Source: Phalacrocorax aristotelis | Taxonomy: Eukaryota > Chordata > Aves > Suliformes > Phalacrocoracidae | Assembly: GCF_949628215.1 (NCBI RefSeq) | Contig: NC_134283.1 | Location: forward strand, 22,484,975-22,548,974 | Direction: 5' to 3' | Length of the DNA: 64,000 nucleotides | In this document: piece by piece, positions 13,225 through 24,350 of the stretch | Numbering within the stretch: position 1 is the first letter of the stretch | Layout: every line of letters starts with the position of its first letter | Made by a program: the position numbers and the translations under genes | Notes under the pieces: generated by a model | What the model saw: the letters and a program-made list of their open reading frames with translations, nothing else | What the model was told of the DNA's origin: nothing | The model's database searches: none

Positions 13225-13344
13225 CTTGTCATTGTTCCTCAGAATCAGTGGCACTTCATAGACCTCACAGGGGATGTAGTTCTGAAATACCACCTCTGAT
13301 GGGAAAGGCTGAAACAAGCTCTGCTCCATGTCAACTGTTGAGAA
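13225..13344 (-). CDS. HYDIN: HYDIN coding exon 3 (start of first ASH domain)
   Basis: This 120-bp exon encodes 40 residues in phase 0-0. It begins FSTVDMEQSLFQPFPSEVVF and ends with EVPLILRNNDK, a strong match to the HYDIN segment in which an SLFQP(Y/F)PSE(I/V)VFQNY block precedes CEVYEVPLILRNNDK. This is the start of the first ASH domain, the beta-sandwich type used by ciliary and centrosomal proteins. The acceptor is 'cttgcatctccag' (AG at 13346-13345) and the donor is AAG|GTAAGC at 13225/13224. There are no frameshifts or stops, and this is one of the most conserved-looking pieces of the window. Confidence 0.95.
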
Positions 13345-14979
13345 CTGGAGATGCAAGACAGCAGTGAGAGGTTCATGAATGAAAATCCTACATTCATCTC
13401 CAGTGAAGTACAGTCTCTCAGTGAGTATGTCTGCCCAGCTCATGCTGGGGCAACAGCAGCTCACTCACCTATGTTCCAAGATGACCAAGAGTTTCTGGAC
13501 TACAATGAGCAGGCTCAAGCTAAGACACTCTTTTGGTAAGTGTTTCTTCAGGTTTCCTTCTCCAAAATGGAAGGCAGTGCTTACTTCCAGCAGAGCCCTG
13601 TGCTAATATGGTCACACAGCTCCAGAGCACTTACTGAAAGAGCCATAAGCACTCATCGAGAAGCAAAACCCAAGAATTTACATGAGACTATGGGAAACAA
13701 TTTTGGGATGATCTTCACTCTGAGACAGAGAGACCAAGTCCCACATATCCCCAAATACATTTTTGATATAGAGCCTAGACACCAGTAAGAAGGGAACAGT
13801 ACCAGAGGAGACAAGGCCAAAAAGAAAGTATCAGTAGTTAGGAAAAAGACAAATGAGGCAGATGCTGGATGGTGATAAGGTTCAGCTCTTTTCTCAGCAT
13901 TACTAGGCAACTTGAATAAGACTGGACTTGGTATCTCTTTTGTCCATGAGCTTTAAACAGATAGTTTATTGTATTCTGTTGTTGCTGTTTTTTTAATACC
14001 ACTGCAGAAGCACGTCTGACAACATCCACAAACAGCAAACGCTTACAAAGCAGAAGCATTACTTTGAGAAAATTCCTTCCTGCTTTTTCTCCCCTCTTCC
14101 AGCTGCACTGTTCCCACTCGAAAGACACAGGCAGGTCTCCCGCTTCTCCACAGCAGTCACAGCCATGCTGAAGCCAGTAGCTGCAGCATGTTGCCAGTTA
14201 TTTATGCACTTGTCTGATGCATTCCCAGCCTCCTGTGCTGTCTAGGGCAATCCTTAACTGATTTGTTACAGGTCTCTTGCTGGCAATTTTCTGCTCAACA
14301 GCCTCCCTCAGTAAGCTACCCCTTTGGACTGACTGTGTGTTATACTGAACAGTCCTGTAAGAAAAGCAGCTTTAAACATACATCTAAGTAAACATTGATC
14401 CAGATAAAGCACATCCACTCCACTCTGCCCAGGGTGATTCCCCTGAATATCTGGCAGGATGCTACAGCCTGCAAACCTAACACCCTGTAAGGGTCCCACA
14501 TGTTGTTCCAACCCAAAGCATTAATGCAATTGGCTTAAGTTTTGAGTAATTACCATAGGGCCTACAGCCTTCAAAGGCCAACGCTGCCACCATTGAGGGA
14601 GTCCTATAACCCCAAGGCATTTGACAGTGACTACACCAAAGCAAGAGGTGGCTATTTTAGAGGGAGGAGGAAAACAGTAAGCTCATGCCTTTGTGTCCTG
14701 CCTCAGCCTTCACTGAACACCATGCTTTAGCAGTGGTACCTAAACTCCAACAAACCCCTCTGATTTATATTAGCTTAGTGCAGATCAGGACTTCAGCATC
14801 TCTCCAGGAAAAATGTTTTGCCTTCCCCCCAGCAGAAAGAACTCCACCAACAACAATTTGAAAGGACAACAGGACCTAATCACCAAGGTATTTAGTTAAG
14901 CTGGAGGCAAGCTTGTCACAAGCACGCACCCTCTTCAAATGTCACATCAAACAGCAAGGAAAAGGGCAGAAAAGGCTAC
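13345..14979 (-). other. HYDIN intron between coding exons 2 and 3
   Basis: This is a 1,635-bp intron with donor GTAGCC at 14979-14974, a weaker donor than at the other exons because G is missing at intron position 5. I see no repeats or genes in it. Confidence 0.85.
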
Positions 14980-15105
14980 CTTTTGATGGGAGGTTTCACT
15001 CATGTCTAGCAGCTGGATAATCCGGGGCCGCCTCATCTCCTGAGCGCTGGCCAGCCTCTGCTCGGTGGTAAGAGACATCTCCTTCAGGAATGCAGAGGGA
15101 GTCAG
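14980..15105 (-). CDS. HYDIN: HYDIN coding exon 2
   Basis: This 126-bp exon encodes 42 residues in phase 0-0, starting LTPSAFLKEMSLTTEQRLAS, then the IIQLLDM block, and ending SETSHQK. The TPSAFLKxMSLxTEERLA block matches the N-terminal leader of HYDIN that precedes the first ASH domain. The acceptor is 'ttttgcatttcag' (AG at 15107-15106) and the donor is AAAAG|GTAGCC at 14980/14979. It joins the first coding exon (ending ERVT) and the exon starting FSTVD without change of frame. The segment is probably an unstructured or helical linker at the protein's N-terminus. Confidence 0.95.
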
Positions 15106-15962
15106 CTGAAATGCAAAACACCAGCAAGAGCTACAGCAATGCCTTTGTTCAGAAAGGCTTTTCTTGTTCAAGTGTCACTGATGAATAATTTGTCATCACA
15201 GCCACTAGGATAGTCCTGGAAGCCCTTTAAGTTACCTGCTGAAATATTTAACACCAGTAAATTAATGATATAGAGCAGAATACACATGCTCCAACCAAGT
15301 GGCTCTCTCCTATTAGCTTCTCCTTCATGATTTGATGTGACATGTTTAGGGGGTTCTGCTCTTCAGGCATTTGTTTCCACTTTAGTTTTGCTGGATTGAG
15401 CTAGTGACCTTTAAAGAGAGTGGGGAGGAGTTACCAGAAATTCCTGAACTCCATCTTGCACAATGCTCACAACGAACACTCGTGTGGAGATGCTGGGTGA
15501 ATCAGAGCAAAGCAGAAACACAGCATCATGCCAAGACTGATGTGGAGAGGAATGGGTCCAAGTTTTTGTTATCCCTTTTTATTTAGCACTTGTTTTCTCT
15601 CTGTTCTGGCCTCACAGACCTCTCCACAGAAGTATACAGAGATTATCACCTCAACAGCACCTCAACACTAGGTCATCTCCAGTCAAGTGAGCTCCAGTCA
15701 AAGGGGATGTTTGTGGATGGGAAGGAGGAATTGTCCCAACTCCGTTGCTGTTTGCAGGGCTGGATCGGTGCTCCACATAGGATACGAGACATAACAACTC
15801 TTTTGGACCTGTTCTATCTGGGACCAGCCACGTCTCTCAAGTCTTCAGGTAGTGTTTGAGCAGCCCACCGCACCACAACAGGATGGACAGGCAGAGGAGG
15901 AACAGAGGAGTCATTCCCAGCCTTAACAGCCTTCCTCCTACCTGGCCACAGCATGTACTTAC
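15106..15962 (-). other. HYDIN intron between coding exons 1 and 2
   Basis: This is an 857-bp intron with a strong donor (GTAAGTAC at 15962-15955) and acceptor CAG at 15108-15106. Nothing else is recognisable in it. Confidence 0.85.
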
Positions 15963-16091
15963 AGTTACACGCTCCTCTGCCTCTCTGACTAGCTTCAGAT
16001 TACGGGGTGCTACCACTTCGCTCTGGAATCCATCAGGTTTGGAGGACCCCATGGGCCAATGAATCTTGCCACTGGCCATGTGTCAGCTCAC
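15963..16091 (-). CDS. HYDIN: HYDIN first coding exon (start codon at 16079)
   Basis: The ATG lies at 16079-16077 and the coding part (117 bp, 39 residues) starts MASGKIHWPM. It contains GFQSEVVAPRNLKLVRE, matching the N-terminal SEVVAPRNPKLLR block of mammalian HYDIN, and ends EERVT. The donor is ACT|GTAAGTAC at 15963/15962. Upstream is a good acceptor ('ttttgctccttgcag', AG at 16093-16092), which leaves only 12 nt of 5' UTR in this exon, so at least one non-coding exon must lie further upstream at higher coordinates. A second in-frame Met (residue 10, MGSSKPDG) has similar start context, so the exact start is not certain. HYDIN acts in the central apparatus of motile cilia, and its loss causes primary ciliary dyskinesia and, in mice, hydrocephalus. 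Confidence 0.92.
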
Positions 16092-16427
16092 CTGCAAGGA
16101 GCAAAAACATGAATTTGAAAATCCAGAATCCCACTCGTGGCAGTCCCAAAGGATATACCTGTGTCTCAAGGCTGTGGCATCCTCATATTTAAGTGGCAGA
16201 GTTAAAATTCATAGAAGCAAAACCCCAGAAGAAACGTTCCCTGAGCCAAAACAGCCTTTTGCTGTGGGTGCAGTCCCATGAGGCATAAAAACACACCAGG
16301 GCCTGCTGGCATTTCTTACCTTCCACTACTTTTGGAACTCCATTTACTGGAATTATTAACCGAATCTCTACTAATATCCAAACTGTCATTTATTACTCTT
16401 TAAAAGTCTTTTGTTGGGAACAGAAGG

Positions 16428-16651
16428 AAGGTTAGATTGGATGTTAGGAAAAATTTCTTTACTGAAAGGGTGGTCAGGCATTGGCACAGGCTGCCCAGGG
16501 AGATGGTGGAGTCACCATCCCTGGAGGTGTTCAAAAAGTGTAGATGTAGCACTTCTGGGCATGGTTTAGGAGGCATGGTGGTGTTGAGTTGACAGTTAGA
16601 CTTGATGATCTTAGAGGTCTTTTCCAACCTTAATGATTCTATGAGTCTGTG
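16428..16651 (+). mobile_element. CR1 LINE 3' end
   Basis: This is a clear CR1 tail on the plus strand, with 'gttagattggatgttagg', 'ttctttactgaaaggg', 'ggctgcccagggagatggtg', then 'gatgatcttagaggtctttt' and 'ccaaccttaatgattctatg'. Translation of the first part gives the usual ORF2 end ([16 protein letters not shown]-like). It is severely 5'-truncated, as most CR1 copies are. It lies just upstream of the first coding exon of HYDIN, in antisense orientation and probably in its 5' intron. Confidence 0.92.
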
Positions 16652-19600
16652 AAGGTAAATGTCACTTAACTGCTTCATTTTGCAAGAGCAGCTGACCTGA
16701 TATGACTGTGTGCCTGACCCTATTAAGTGCTCAGGGTATTATGAACAATCTTAAACCCAGGGATTGCTGCTGCCCCGAGAATTAGCAAAATCAGACCACC
16801 TTCCTACTTTGCAAACCAAATGTCCACCCTTTGTGCAAGAAGCCTTATGATGCTTGTAGCTAATGGAGCACAGAGTTCAATACTCTGATTAAGAACTATA
16901 GTTTCTCAAAGCTGGATTGGTTGGTTTGAGTTACAAAAATTATCCAGCAAATGAGACTCCTTCCAGGCATGAAATTACCACAGTGCTCAAGAGCATTTTT
17001 CCATGGAGAATGAGGACCCTAATTTTCACTTATTAACACCCAAACTCAAGGCTCCCTACAGGCATTAGAAGCTGTTAACAGCAGCAATAAAAGCATGAAA
17101 CCATTAAAGGAACATGAGCAATTAGCTCAAATATAAATGCAACACATGTGAAAGCAAGGCCACTTAAGACTTTATCCTAGCAGCAGTTCTTCACCAGCAT
17201 CCTTATCCTGCAAGTAGCATCGGTTAGCAGGTCCACAGGGCATTCTTCCAACCACCAGCCTGCTGACCACCTCTCTGTGTCACACAAAGTGGGTGTGCAA
17301 GAAAGGGCAAGCGAAGACAACCCCAGAAAGATGGTCTCAAGCACCAACAAAAAAAAAATCAAAGATAAACACATACAGTATTTGCTAAGCATTACTTTGG
17401 ACTGAAATAACTTCCCCTCCCTTTCTGGCTAACTGGACCAAAGAACAGATGGATTTTCCCACTTATTTTCTGGAACTTGAAAGACCAGTGCTCTTAAACG
17501 CAGCTCTACCTAGATTCTTTTTTCATCCTGACATTAAGTAAAAATCACAGCTCATATTCCCTCCCGCTTCCTTCTGTTCCACATCACCTTTTTTGTGTGG
17601 ATTTGCTGTATCCAGTAAGACATCATCTATACAAAGATGACCATTCCCTTCCCCTCAAGTTTTACCCACATTGTGCAAGCAAGGCAATAACTTCATTCCT
17701 TTACTCACCAAAGAGCTACAGTATTGTACATGTTCACAGTACTGCACCCCTTACAGCACTGGGAAACAACAAGGTTGCCATTTTCTTTTGCTCTTGAAAG
17801 AAACACAAGAGCAGCACTGTCCTATGAATATGAGGACATGCTGCAGTAAATGCTACGATTTAAAGCTGGAAATAACTATTTTTCAAGAGAAATCTAATGG
17901 GGATGATACAACATTAATCTGGATTTCAGTGTTTTATTATTGGGTATTGAGAATAACTGGATTATTTGTTCCAATTTTCTACCTGTAATTTCACTTCACT
18001 TGAAATTAATCCTGTTCATCATGCCCACAATACTTATTTCCAGAAGGCTTCCAGCCTCCACAACCCCATCCCAGTTTTACAGCTTCCCCCACCTTCCAGC
18101 CCTGCTGTGAGGCACTTTCAGAGCCCCACAGCTCCCCTCCCCTAGAGCCTGCAGGGACCACCCTCCCAGATTAGGAGGAAAGGAACAGAACCAAGAAATC
18201 TGCCACACCTCCCTGTAGAGACAGGACAAAACAGCAACCACAACAAAACATGCTTCCACCCCAACACCCCTGTCTGGTGGAGGGAGATCTCCATCTTCCC
18301 CACCTCATACAGCCCTTTACCTACCCCAGAACCATAAGGAAGAATTGCAGTTCCTCCTCTGCTCCAGGCTCAGGGCACAGACAGATCTGGCACCTCAGCT
18401 TTAGGTTGAGAGCACAAATGCCCTGAGCCTGGGCAGAGGAACCAGCTGTACAACAGCTGACTTAGACAAGCAATGAAGAAATACACCAAGGGCTGGGGTA
18501 GCAATTCCTGACTTGTCTCAGGAAACCAAGATGTCTCAGAGCAGGGTGCCAAGCTGAAGATCACCAAGGCCATCCAAGCTTCAGCCTCCTCCCCAAGGCT
18601 CCCTTTACTCCATTATCTACAGCTAAGCTAGAAGTCTCTATCATCACTGCAAGTTGCACAGCAATTTTAGAACCCATTAAAAACCCTTCCACCTCCCCAT
18701 ACTTACACTTAGACCAGGTATACAGTTAAATCCTACCAAGTACCACATAACTGCTGCACCCCTGCTGTTGGCTTTCCTATCAACAAAACTGCCTCCTTCC
18801 TGCCCAGGGGCCAGACACTACCTTAGGACAGGTAATTCATGCTTCTCTGGGAGGATTCACTTTGTGTAGTGCCCAGCCTTGCCTCCTGAGTCACCATGGG
18901 CTGTTTGGTAGCTGTGGACAGCCTGGCAGGACAGGAACCAGACAGGGAACCGTTGGTGTGACCATGGTCCCACCGGCACAGCAATAACTGCCACTGGGCT
19001 GGTGGCTTCCAAGAGCCCAGTGGAACCTGGAAGGCAACTGACATGACTTGGAACTTGGGCTGCCCGGCATCTCCTCTCCTCAACAGTTACAGCCTTGCCA
19101 GACAGAGCAGGAGGATTTTACCAGGATCTCAAAGAAGGAGAGAGTTCAGAGCTTGGCATTAGCTAAAATCTGCTCATCTTCCTGCTGCTGAGCTCCTCCT
19201 GCTCTAATATGGGGAGACCATGCACTGCACAGGCTCAGGGCGCTGTGCAGAGAAGCTTCCCAAAACAGCAGCATCTCACATCCTGTAACTAGCATGATAG
19301 GAAAGGCCCACTAACCCAGTAAAGCATAGGTGTTTACCACCTTTAATGAGCTCCACACCAGGGGAACAGATGCATGTTCAAGCATTTGTGGGTTTAGAAT
19401 TTCTTCAGCTCTAGGCTGGAATGAAGACCATGGTTTCTGCCTTGAACTTTCTCAATATCATAACTGGTCAACTTGGTGTCTGCTCTGGTGGTTTACAATG
19501 CCACTGAAATGCCTTCATAAAGTTAAAGCCTTGCAAATCACTGCAGCCCATCTATTTCTGAAATATCTCACTCTACAGTGAATGACTGCAGCAGTATTAG

Positions 19601-22600
19601 AAAGCATGGCTTAAAGTAGCATTTGTTAATATTCCATGAACTTCAGATAAATTAATTTAGATGCTGCAGAAAAGCAAATTATTTCTTTGTTTATGGAGTA
19701 AAGAAAAAGTTTCCATGCTGACTTACAAAGCAAGAATTTAATTTCTATTTTGCTCACCCAGGGAGGACCCCAATCACATCAGTGCAAAAGACAGTAGGCA
19801 AATCACCGTGTTGCTGCAGCTCCAACAATGCCTTTGGGGTGTCCTCTGTTGTTGCACGTGATGAATATCCATCTGATGAGCTAGTTCCAATTAACTGTGC
19901 ACACATATAAACACGCACACACCTGCTAAGGACAACCAACTTACAAGAGCATTCCAGCTGCCAGGGAGCTTCACATATTTTCAGCATAGCACATGCAATA
20001 AACAAAAGCTTCTCATGAGACTTTTGGCCACAGGTGAACCAAATCATATCTGCTTGGCAGGGAACAAGGAAACCTCCATTTGGAAAACAACATTCATTAA
20101 TGGGGGGGGGGGGGGGGGGGGGTTTACAATCCAGACACCTAGCCTGTGGAAGCTTGCTCCAAAACATTTCCCACATGATATCCAGCCACCAGTCTGAGTG
20201 GAAACTGGAGAGCTCAAGCAAAGAAGCCTCAGATGTGACACCCTTGGGTGTTCAAGGCATCAAGACAGAAGTGCTGTAAGGAAAGGGAACTAGATAGTGG
20301 GTGATGCTTCCTGTCTCAGAAGGCAGAACTTGGAGACAGATGTCAAGGTGGGACCCATCAAGTCTCTCATGCTTGGTCTGAGATACACTCACAGGGCTGC
20401 TGCCTTGTCCTCATTCCCACAGCTCCAGCACCTTAGAAGCAACGCTAGAGCCTCACCTGCTCAGCACAGAAGCAACTCCTGCCTGCTGCAGGCAAACAGC
20501 ACAGCTGGAGCCAGGTTTCATGCTCAGAGGACTTGTCAGAGAAACCTCAGGGAAGGGAAACTGCTGGCCACAAAGCATCTTCATGTAGCTGCATGGCAGA
20601 AATGACAAAACCTGCACAAGGCTTGCAAGCACCTCAGCACCCCAATGCCAAACCCAATGCTGGTACCTTGATCTGCTCTCGTCAACCTCAACAACCCTGC
20701 TCCCACGCTTGGCTGTGTTCCTGCTACTGAACTCACCATCTGTTTTTCCAGCTCAAACTTCCCTGCCCTCCCAGGTAACTGGAAGGCATCAAACCCATTC
20801 CTTAGTCCTGCTGTCAGCCCAGACAAGGTCACTTCCACATCTCTTAGCACTGCTGCATGGAGAAATCAAGTGAGAAAAAGCCTACCTGGAAAGCTAGCAG
20901 CTAGGATGCTTGAGAGCTAAAGACAAGCCTTGGCTGGGGGACTCTGTTTCCAGGACTGCAGTCTTTTAGCTGATGACCATTCAACATGCAATGCATAAGT
21001 ACCCTCTGGAGGGGGCCAAAATCAGAGACCAGAATCACCTTCAAAGTGAAGTAAAAAGATTTGTCTCACGATGTGGGCTCACTGCTAGTACAGACTCCTT
21101 GCTTCAGGCTAGACAGAAAAGAAGGGTCTGCACAGGGTCGCTCTGCTCCCAGGTATTTTTGGTCATGAGCTACATGAGAAGTAAAGAGAAGCACCTTCAC
21201 CTCTCCTCTTCAGGGAAGAAATATTAACCTCTGAACACTACCTGGCTCACGAAATGGGCTAGGGTCATATGGGCAAAGTGTCATAGGTACAAAGCAGGGT
21301 TTCACATGAGCTCAGTCGTGCTAGGACCTGGAAAATTCAGGAGGCTCAACAGCAAATACAGGCACAGAGGGGCCCTTCAGGGCCCATGAGCTTGGCAAAA
21401 GCTGCACTGAGGAAAAAGTTGATGTGGGCACTTAGATAAGGCCCTAAAGCATCCAAATCCCTTTGTGCCTATGTCCAAGAGCTTCCCTCTGTAAAATAAA
21501 ACTGAACAGCTCTCTGATGATGCTGTGCTGAAAAAGACAGGAAATTAAGAATAAACAGCAAGTTTCTTAATGACATTAAGAAAAAAAAAAAGAAGTTTCA
21601 TGTAAATGCACAGCTTCATGTCTATACAAATCCTGTGGCTGTCACTATGCCACGTGTCAGTGCTCTTATTTCAAGGGACCCCACATCACTTGTGCTGAAG
21701 CAGCAGCACAGCCTCTGAGTTGGTCTGATACCAAACAATCGCCCTCCAACTTAAAGGCTAGGAATATATTGGCACACACTGCACTATAATACACTACACC
21801 CAGCTTTTCAGACTGGTGGCTGAATCTTCAGTATACACAAGAAATCCCCTTTCTTCTCCCTTCAACAAAGATAAACCATCTTTCTCTGGAGTAATTGGTT
21901 AATTTGCCTTTCTATTACACTTTGCTGGAAGAGTGAGACAGGTGATCTGTTAAGCAAGAATCAGGATGCTATTGAACAATTTTGTTCAGCTAAATCATCT
22001 TGCCTTGTTCAGGCTTAAGTAGCAAGATCTTGCCTAGAAATCACCTGTTTAGCTATAATTACCATATAAACAGCATCTTAAGGAAGCCAGGAAAGGAGAA
22101 GCAGAATTTCCAGGGCTAATCTCTTGCCCCTCCATCCCACTGCTCGGGAGTGGAAAAGCAGAAACCAAAGGACTATTAATGGATCCCCAGGTCAGGAGCA
22201 AGTGGCCATACGTGGGGTCAGAGCAGGCTCTGCAAAGGTGAATCCAGAGCAGCAGGTTAGTGAAGCAGCACTACTCTTTAGCAGCTACTGTCAAGACCTC
22301 ATCCAAAGTTCATGCAAATCATAGGAAGACTCCTATGGATATCAGATTGCTGTGGAGTAAGATATCACGTGCGGAAACAAACACCCGCACATGCCACTTA
22401 TCTTAGCTCTCCTTTGCAGGCTAGCATGAAATGAACAATTCTGTACTCCCTTGGGGCTTAAAGCACATGAACCTCGGCTCTGCTAACATGATCTACCATT
22501 TGACTGCACACCCACGCTGGAAAAAGGGGTACTGCCAGCATCCCTGAAAACCATCCTCTCTCCCTTTCTGAACCATCTCTTCACTCCTGCAGCATCAATT

Positions 22601-23354
22601 TGCAGTGTGCAGCACAGGCTGCATGATGTTCACATCCTGACCAGCTGCCTTCACCAGCCAAGTTGTCTGAAATGCTCCTATCAACCTCAAGCCAAGCCAA
22701 GTTGTTTTAATCTCAATCTTCAAAACCTTCTCAGTGAAAGTTGTGTATTCATCCCCAGTTCTCACAAAGAAGTTTCAATCTGTGGAAGAACATAAACATT
22801 AATTTAATTCAAAGATGTCAAACCAGAGACAGGTAAACAACAAAAAGCAGAGGCATGAATACCACCCCTTGACCTCACTTCACCTGGCTCCAGCCTCCTA
22901 CCTAATTATCCAGCACACACACATTACTGGCTGCCAGAATAGTAAATATCCCATATTTCCTGGACTACTACTGTAATACTACAGCACTCGCTGTAACCCT
23001 GAGATGTTACAGAGCAGATTTTGGCTTCACTATTTCCCATCCTTCAATCAAGGGGCAAGGCTGGACAACCTGTTACGAGCAACCTGCACCCTCCTCGAAT
23101 AGTTTATCCTTTGTATTCTCCCTAGACGAATACAGGAACTGCCTCTCAGAAAATTATCTATGGATGTAAAACACAAGGAAATGACAGTTATTGTGAGTTA
23201 GCTTTTCAGTCACTCCTACCTAGGCCATCTGTTGCATTTTTTGTCATAAGCCTTCATGGCATTTTATAGACAGAGCAAGAATAAATATTCTTATCCCTCT
23301 TTTACAGACTGGACAACACAAAGACTAAAGGGCAAAACATCCAAAAGCGCACAT
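16652..23354. other. Non-coding DNA upstream of HYDIN coding exon 1
   Basis: This stretch is probably a HYDIN 5' UTR intron if the promoter lies near 24 kb. The only simple-sequence feature seen is the poly(G) run at 20102-20122. ORFs of up to 155 codons (19754-20221, minus) include a proline run that is only the translated poly(G) tract. No coding gene or known repeat family is recognised. Confidence 0.6.
20102..20122 (+). repeat. Poly(G) run, 21 bases
   Basis: Twenty-one consecutive G residues follow 'cattaat'. A run this long can form stacked G-quadruplexes and is prone to polymerase slippage, so its length in the assembly may not be exact. It lies in non-coding DNA about 4 kb upstream of the HYDIN start codon. 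Confidence 0.97.
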
Positions 23355-24014
23355 GCAAGATGAGGGCAAGACCAGCAGCAGCGAGGCAGGCAGTCTCCGT
23401 CCCCTCCATGTTTAACTCACAGCCTGGATGCAGTCACATCTGCATCCCATGGGAGGAAAGGAAGACATTTAGGAAGTTTCTCTTTTGGGGAGCAAAGTTT
23501 GCTCCCTGTCCAGCTCCTGGTGGGGAAGGGGCTCCAATTCCCAGTGCCCAACATGGGAAGTGCTGCAGCCTCCAGGTGCCTCTCACCCAGCACTAGAGCC
23601 CCTGCTTTGTGCCACAGGCAACTTCACCCCTAAAATCCTCCCCCAAAAAGTCACTTCTTTGCAGGGAAACAGATCCCACAGGAGGATGAGCACAGCCTAC
23701 TGCCACGAGACATTTGGCAGGACCGAGGTCGCCCTGCCCCACATGCACCCCTGCCTCCCTCCTCTCCATGAGGCACGCTGTGCGGGGCACAGGATCTCAC
23801 CCCTTCCCAAGCCCCTCCACAGCCCAACTCAAGCCCAGCCAGCCCAGGCACACTGGAACCGAAAGCCACCCTCCATATTTCAGCTGGGGAGAGGTACAGC
23901 CACCATCACCTCAGTGTGGGGGCGGTCATCAGTATCCCCCACCTTTCTCACTCCTCAAGGGACGTGGGGACACTCACACACCAGGTCCCTGCCGCCAGCC
24001 GGGCTGTTGCTCTC

Positions 24015-24028
24015 GTTCCCAAAGCAAC
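24015..24028 (+). promoter_or_regulatory. X-box-like (RFX) motif 1
   Basis: The sequence GTTCCCAAAGCAAC fits the X-box pattern GTNRCC-N2-RGYAAC at 11 of 12 defined or degenerate positions, with the mismatch at the R of the first half. Such a near-match is expected every several kb by chance when spacers of 1-3 are allowed, so it carries weight only through its position in the GC-rich island and next to a second motif. Confidence 0.35.
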
Positions 24029-24051
24029 AGGGCCTCCGTGCCAGCCCCAAC

Positions 24052-24065
24052 ACCACCATGGCAAC
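24052..24065 (+). promoter_or_regulatory. X-box-like (RFX) motif 2, strong half site
   Basis: The sequence ACCACCATGGCAAC has a perfect second half (GGCAAC) and the central AT of the palindromic X-box GTTGCCATGGCAAC. The first half is weak, with two mismatches to GTNRCC. It lies 37 bp from motif 1. It also overlaps a good start-codon context (CACCATGG), which may be coincidence. Confidence 0.3.
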
Positions 24066-24350
24066 AGCAGGGACGCCAAGAAAGGAGGCGGCAGCTTCAG
24101 GAAGCTATGGCAGACATGGAGGAGGCAGAGGAGACAGGGATGCTCAGCACCCACCCGGTCCCCACAGAGGAGCTGTGGCTGCCTGTAGTCCCCCTGCTGC
24201 AGTGCAGCATCTGCCAGCTCAGTGGCAGGGAGACCCAGAAATCATCACAAGAGCATAGACCTGCCAAACTGCTTCAAAAGCTCACAAAGCTTCAGCAGGG
24301 AGCTCCTACCCACCTACTCCTATCCCAGGATTAAGAGAAACCAGCTGCAC

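Larger units (their letters stand above)
23355..24350. promoter_or_regulatory. GC-richer island, candidate HYDIN promoter or 5' exon region
   Basis: Compared with its surroundings this stretch is visibly richer in G+C and in CpG dinucleotides, mostly between 23710 and 24180. It lies about 8 kb upstream of the first HYDIN coding exon, which needs an upstream non-coding exon. It contains two X-box-like motifs, the binding sites of RFX factors that drive many motile-cilia genes. On the minus strand, several possible 5' splice donors follow (for example a GTGAGA near 23800), but I cannot choose one. Promoter activity is inferred from composition, position and motifs. The long plus-strand ORFs here (23485-24258 and 23714-24334) look like by-products of the composition. 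Confidence 0.4.

Noticed and set aside
17773-17782. X-box half site GTTGCCAT (similar ones near 5045, 9128 and 37668)
   Set aside because: Single half sites occur about this often by chance and have no second half or promoter-like surroundings.
19754-20221. Minus-strand ORF of 155 codons with a proline run
   Set aside because: The proline run is only the translated poly(G) tract, and nothing else looks protein-like.
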